Assembly (NCBI GenBank): GCA_937907415.1 | Contig: CALCHY010000308.1 | Span: 1 to 6,316 of the forward strand | DNA: 6,316 nucleotides | DNA from: an uncultured Trueperaceae bacterium | Lineage (GTDB): Bacteria > Deinococcota > Deinococci > Deinococcales > Trueperaceae | Direction: 5' to 3' | Shown: positions 5,825 through 6,316 of the stretch, piece by piece | Position numbering within the stretch: position 1 is the first letter of the stretch | How the letters are laid out: the number at the start of each line of letters is the position of its first letter | Made by a program: the position numbers and the translations under genes | Notes under the pieces: generated by a model | The model's database searches: none | Seen by the model: the letters and a program-made list of their open reading frames with translations, nothing else | What the model was told of the DNA's origin: nothing

Positions 5825-6316
5825 TCAGTCGGCGAGTTGCTTGCGGCGGTAGGCAAGGCTCTTGCTTAGCCTGCGCAGCGTGGGTACTGAGAACGGCAAG
5901 GTGGTCAAGTGTGCTTCGCTAAGCGGCGTGGCCGTTCGGGCGAGTAGGCGGTCGAGGGTCCTGGTGGCGCTAGCGGCTGGCAATCCGATTGCGGCCGCGA
6001 ACGCTAGGAGCTTGCGCCTCGAGTACGGTCGGTCGCTCCCCGACATGGTCAGCGCCAGCGTGTCGTCGCCATATGGAAGCGTTGAGGGGACGTCGTAAAC
6101 GGGGCTGGCGCGCCACTCGCCGTCGGCCGTGGCAAGGACACCAAGGTTCTTGGCGTGCTGATCGCCGTTACCGGTAAGCACGGCGAAGGCGACCTGCTGG
6201 AATAGCCTCTGAGCCGCGACCGGTTTGGCGGCCGTCAGAGCTACGAGTCCAAGCACAGACTCCAGAGGCCTTGTCCTGAACCCCCGGTAGACCGCGGCGA
6301 TCGAAGCTAGTGGCAG
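5825..6316 (-). CDS. hipA: HipA-like Ser/Thr kinase, C-terminal part (N-terminus beyond right edge)
   Basis: The frame is open from base 6316 to the TGA at 5825-5827, giving the last 163 residues of a protein that is usually 400-440 long. An internal GTG at 6256 is not a credible start, because homology-like sequence continues above it (SIAAVYRG). The HipA C-terminal domain is recognisable from VAFAVLTGNGDQHAKNLGVL (fragment residues 42-61), which holds the catalytic Asp (52) and the Asn (57), and from SPVYDVPST (71-79), which holds the metal-binding Asp (75). Family members are toxins that phosphorylate targets such as glutamyl-tRNA synthetase and are usually paired with a HipB antitoxin. 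Any hipB would lie right of the window. The fragment shows no frameshift or stop, so it could be an active kinase. Confidence 0.9.
   Translation of the reverse strand: MPLASIAAVYRGFRTRPLESVLGLVALTAAKPVAAQRLFQQVAFAVLTGNGDQHAKNLGVLATADGEWRASPVYDVPSTLPYGDDTLALTMSGSDRPYSRRKLLAFAAAIGLPAASATRTLDRLLARTATPLSEAHLTTLPFSVPTLRRLSKSLAYRRKQLAD

Overview
This is a GC-rich bacterial window with seven genes, two of them cut by the window edges. Dense GC-rich coding produces many long spurious reading frames. Start codons include GTG, Shine-Dalgarno sites are purine-rich, and one protein carries a Tat signal. Nothing seen fixes the taxon. A high-GC lineage such as Deinococcota (Trueperaceae-like), Chloroflexota or a proteobacterium would fit, and the first is only a weak guess from the style of the proteins. 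No rRNA, tRNA, CRISPR array, insertion sequence or integrase was seen.

Left block (1-1475, minus strand): a tight three-gene operon whose members overlap by 4 bases (GTGA, then ATGA). In transcription order it encodes a membrane-anchored protein with a long Asp/His-rich acidic stretch, a second small single-pass membrane protein, and an ApbE-family FAD:protein FMN transferase that runs off the left edge. The block looks like a small extracytoplasmic redox or metal-related module. Any true flavinylated partner is not visible here and may lie beyond position 1.

Middle block (1476-4864): a tripartite TRAP (tripartite ATP-independent periplasmic) carboxylate transporter with an unusual layout. 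The small (dctQ) and large (dctM) membrane subunits are on the plus strand behind a plausible promoter. The substrate-binding protein (dctP, TakP-like, Tat-exported) is on the minus strand and converges on them. The two stop codons are 57 bases apart, and each sits inside the stem of its own hairpin. dctP has its own candidate promoter, so binding protein and membrane subunits are probably transcribed separately.

Right block (4865-6316, minus strand): a complete acetamidase/formamidase (fmdA type) lies upstream of dctP on the same strand. Upstream of that, cut by the right edge, is the C-terminal half of a HipA-like Ser/Thr kinase with its catalytic residues intact. The likely joint theme of the middle and right blocks is uptake of a small organic acid, or a related compound, together with hydrolysis of a short-chain amide to carboxylate and ammonia. 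That link rests on neighbourhood only. No wholly new system is evident. The least explained part is the small-protein/ApbE operon.
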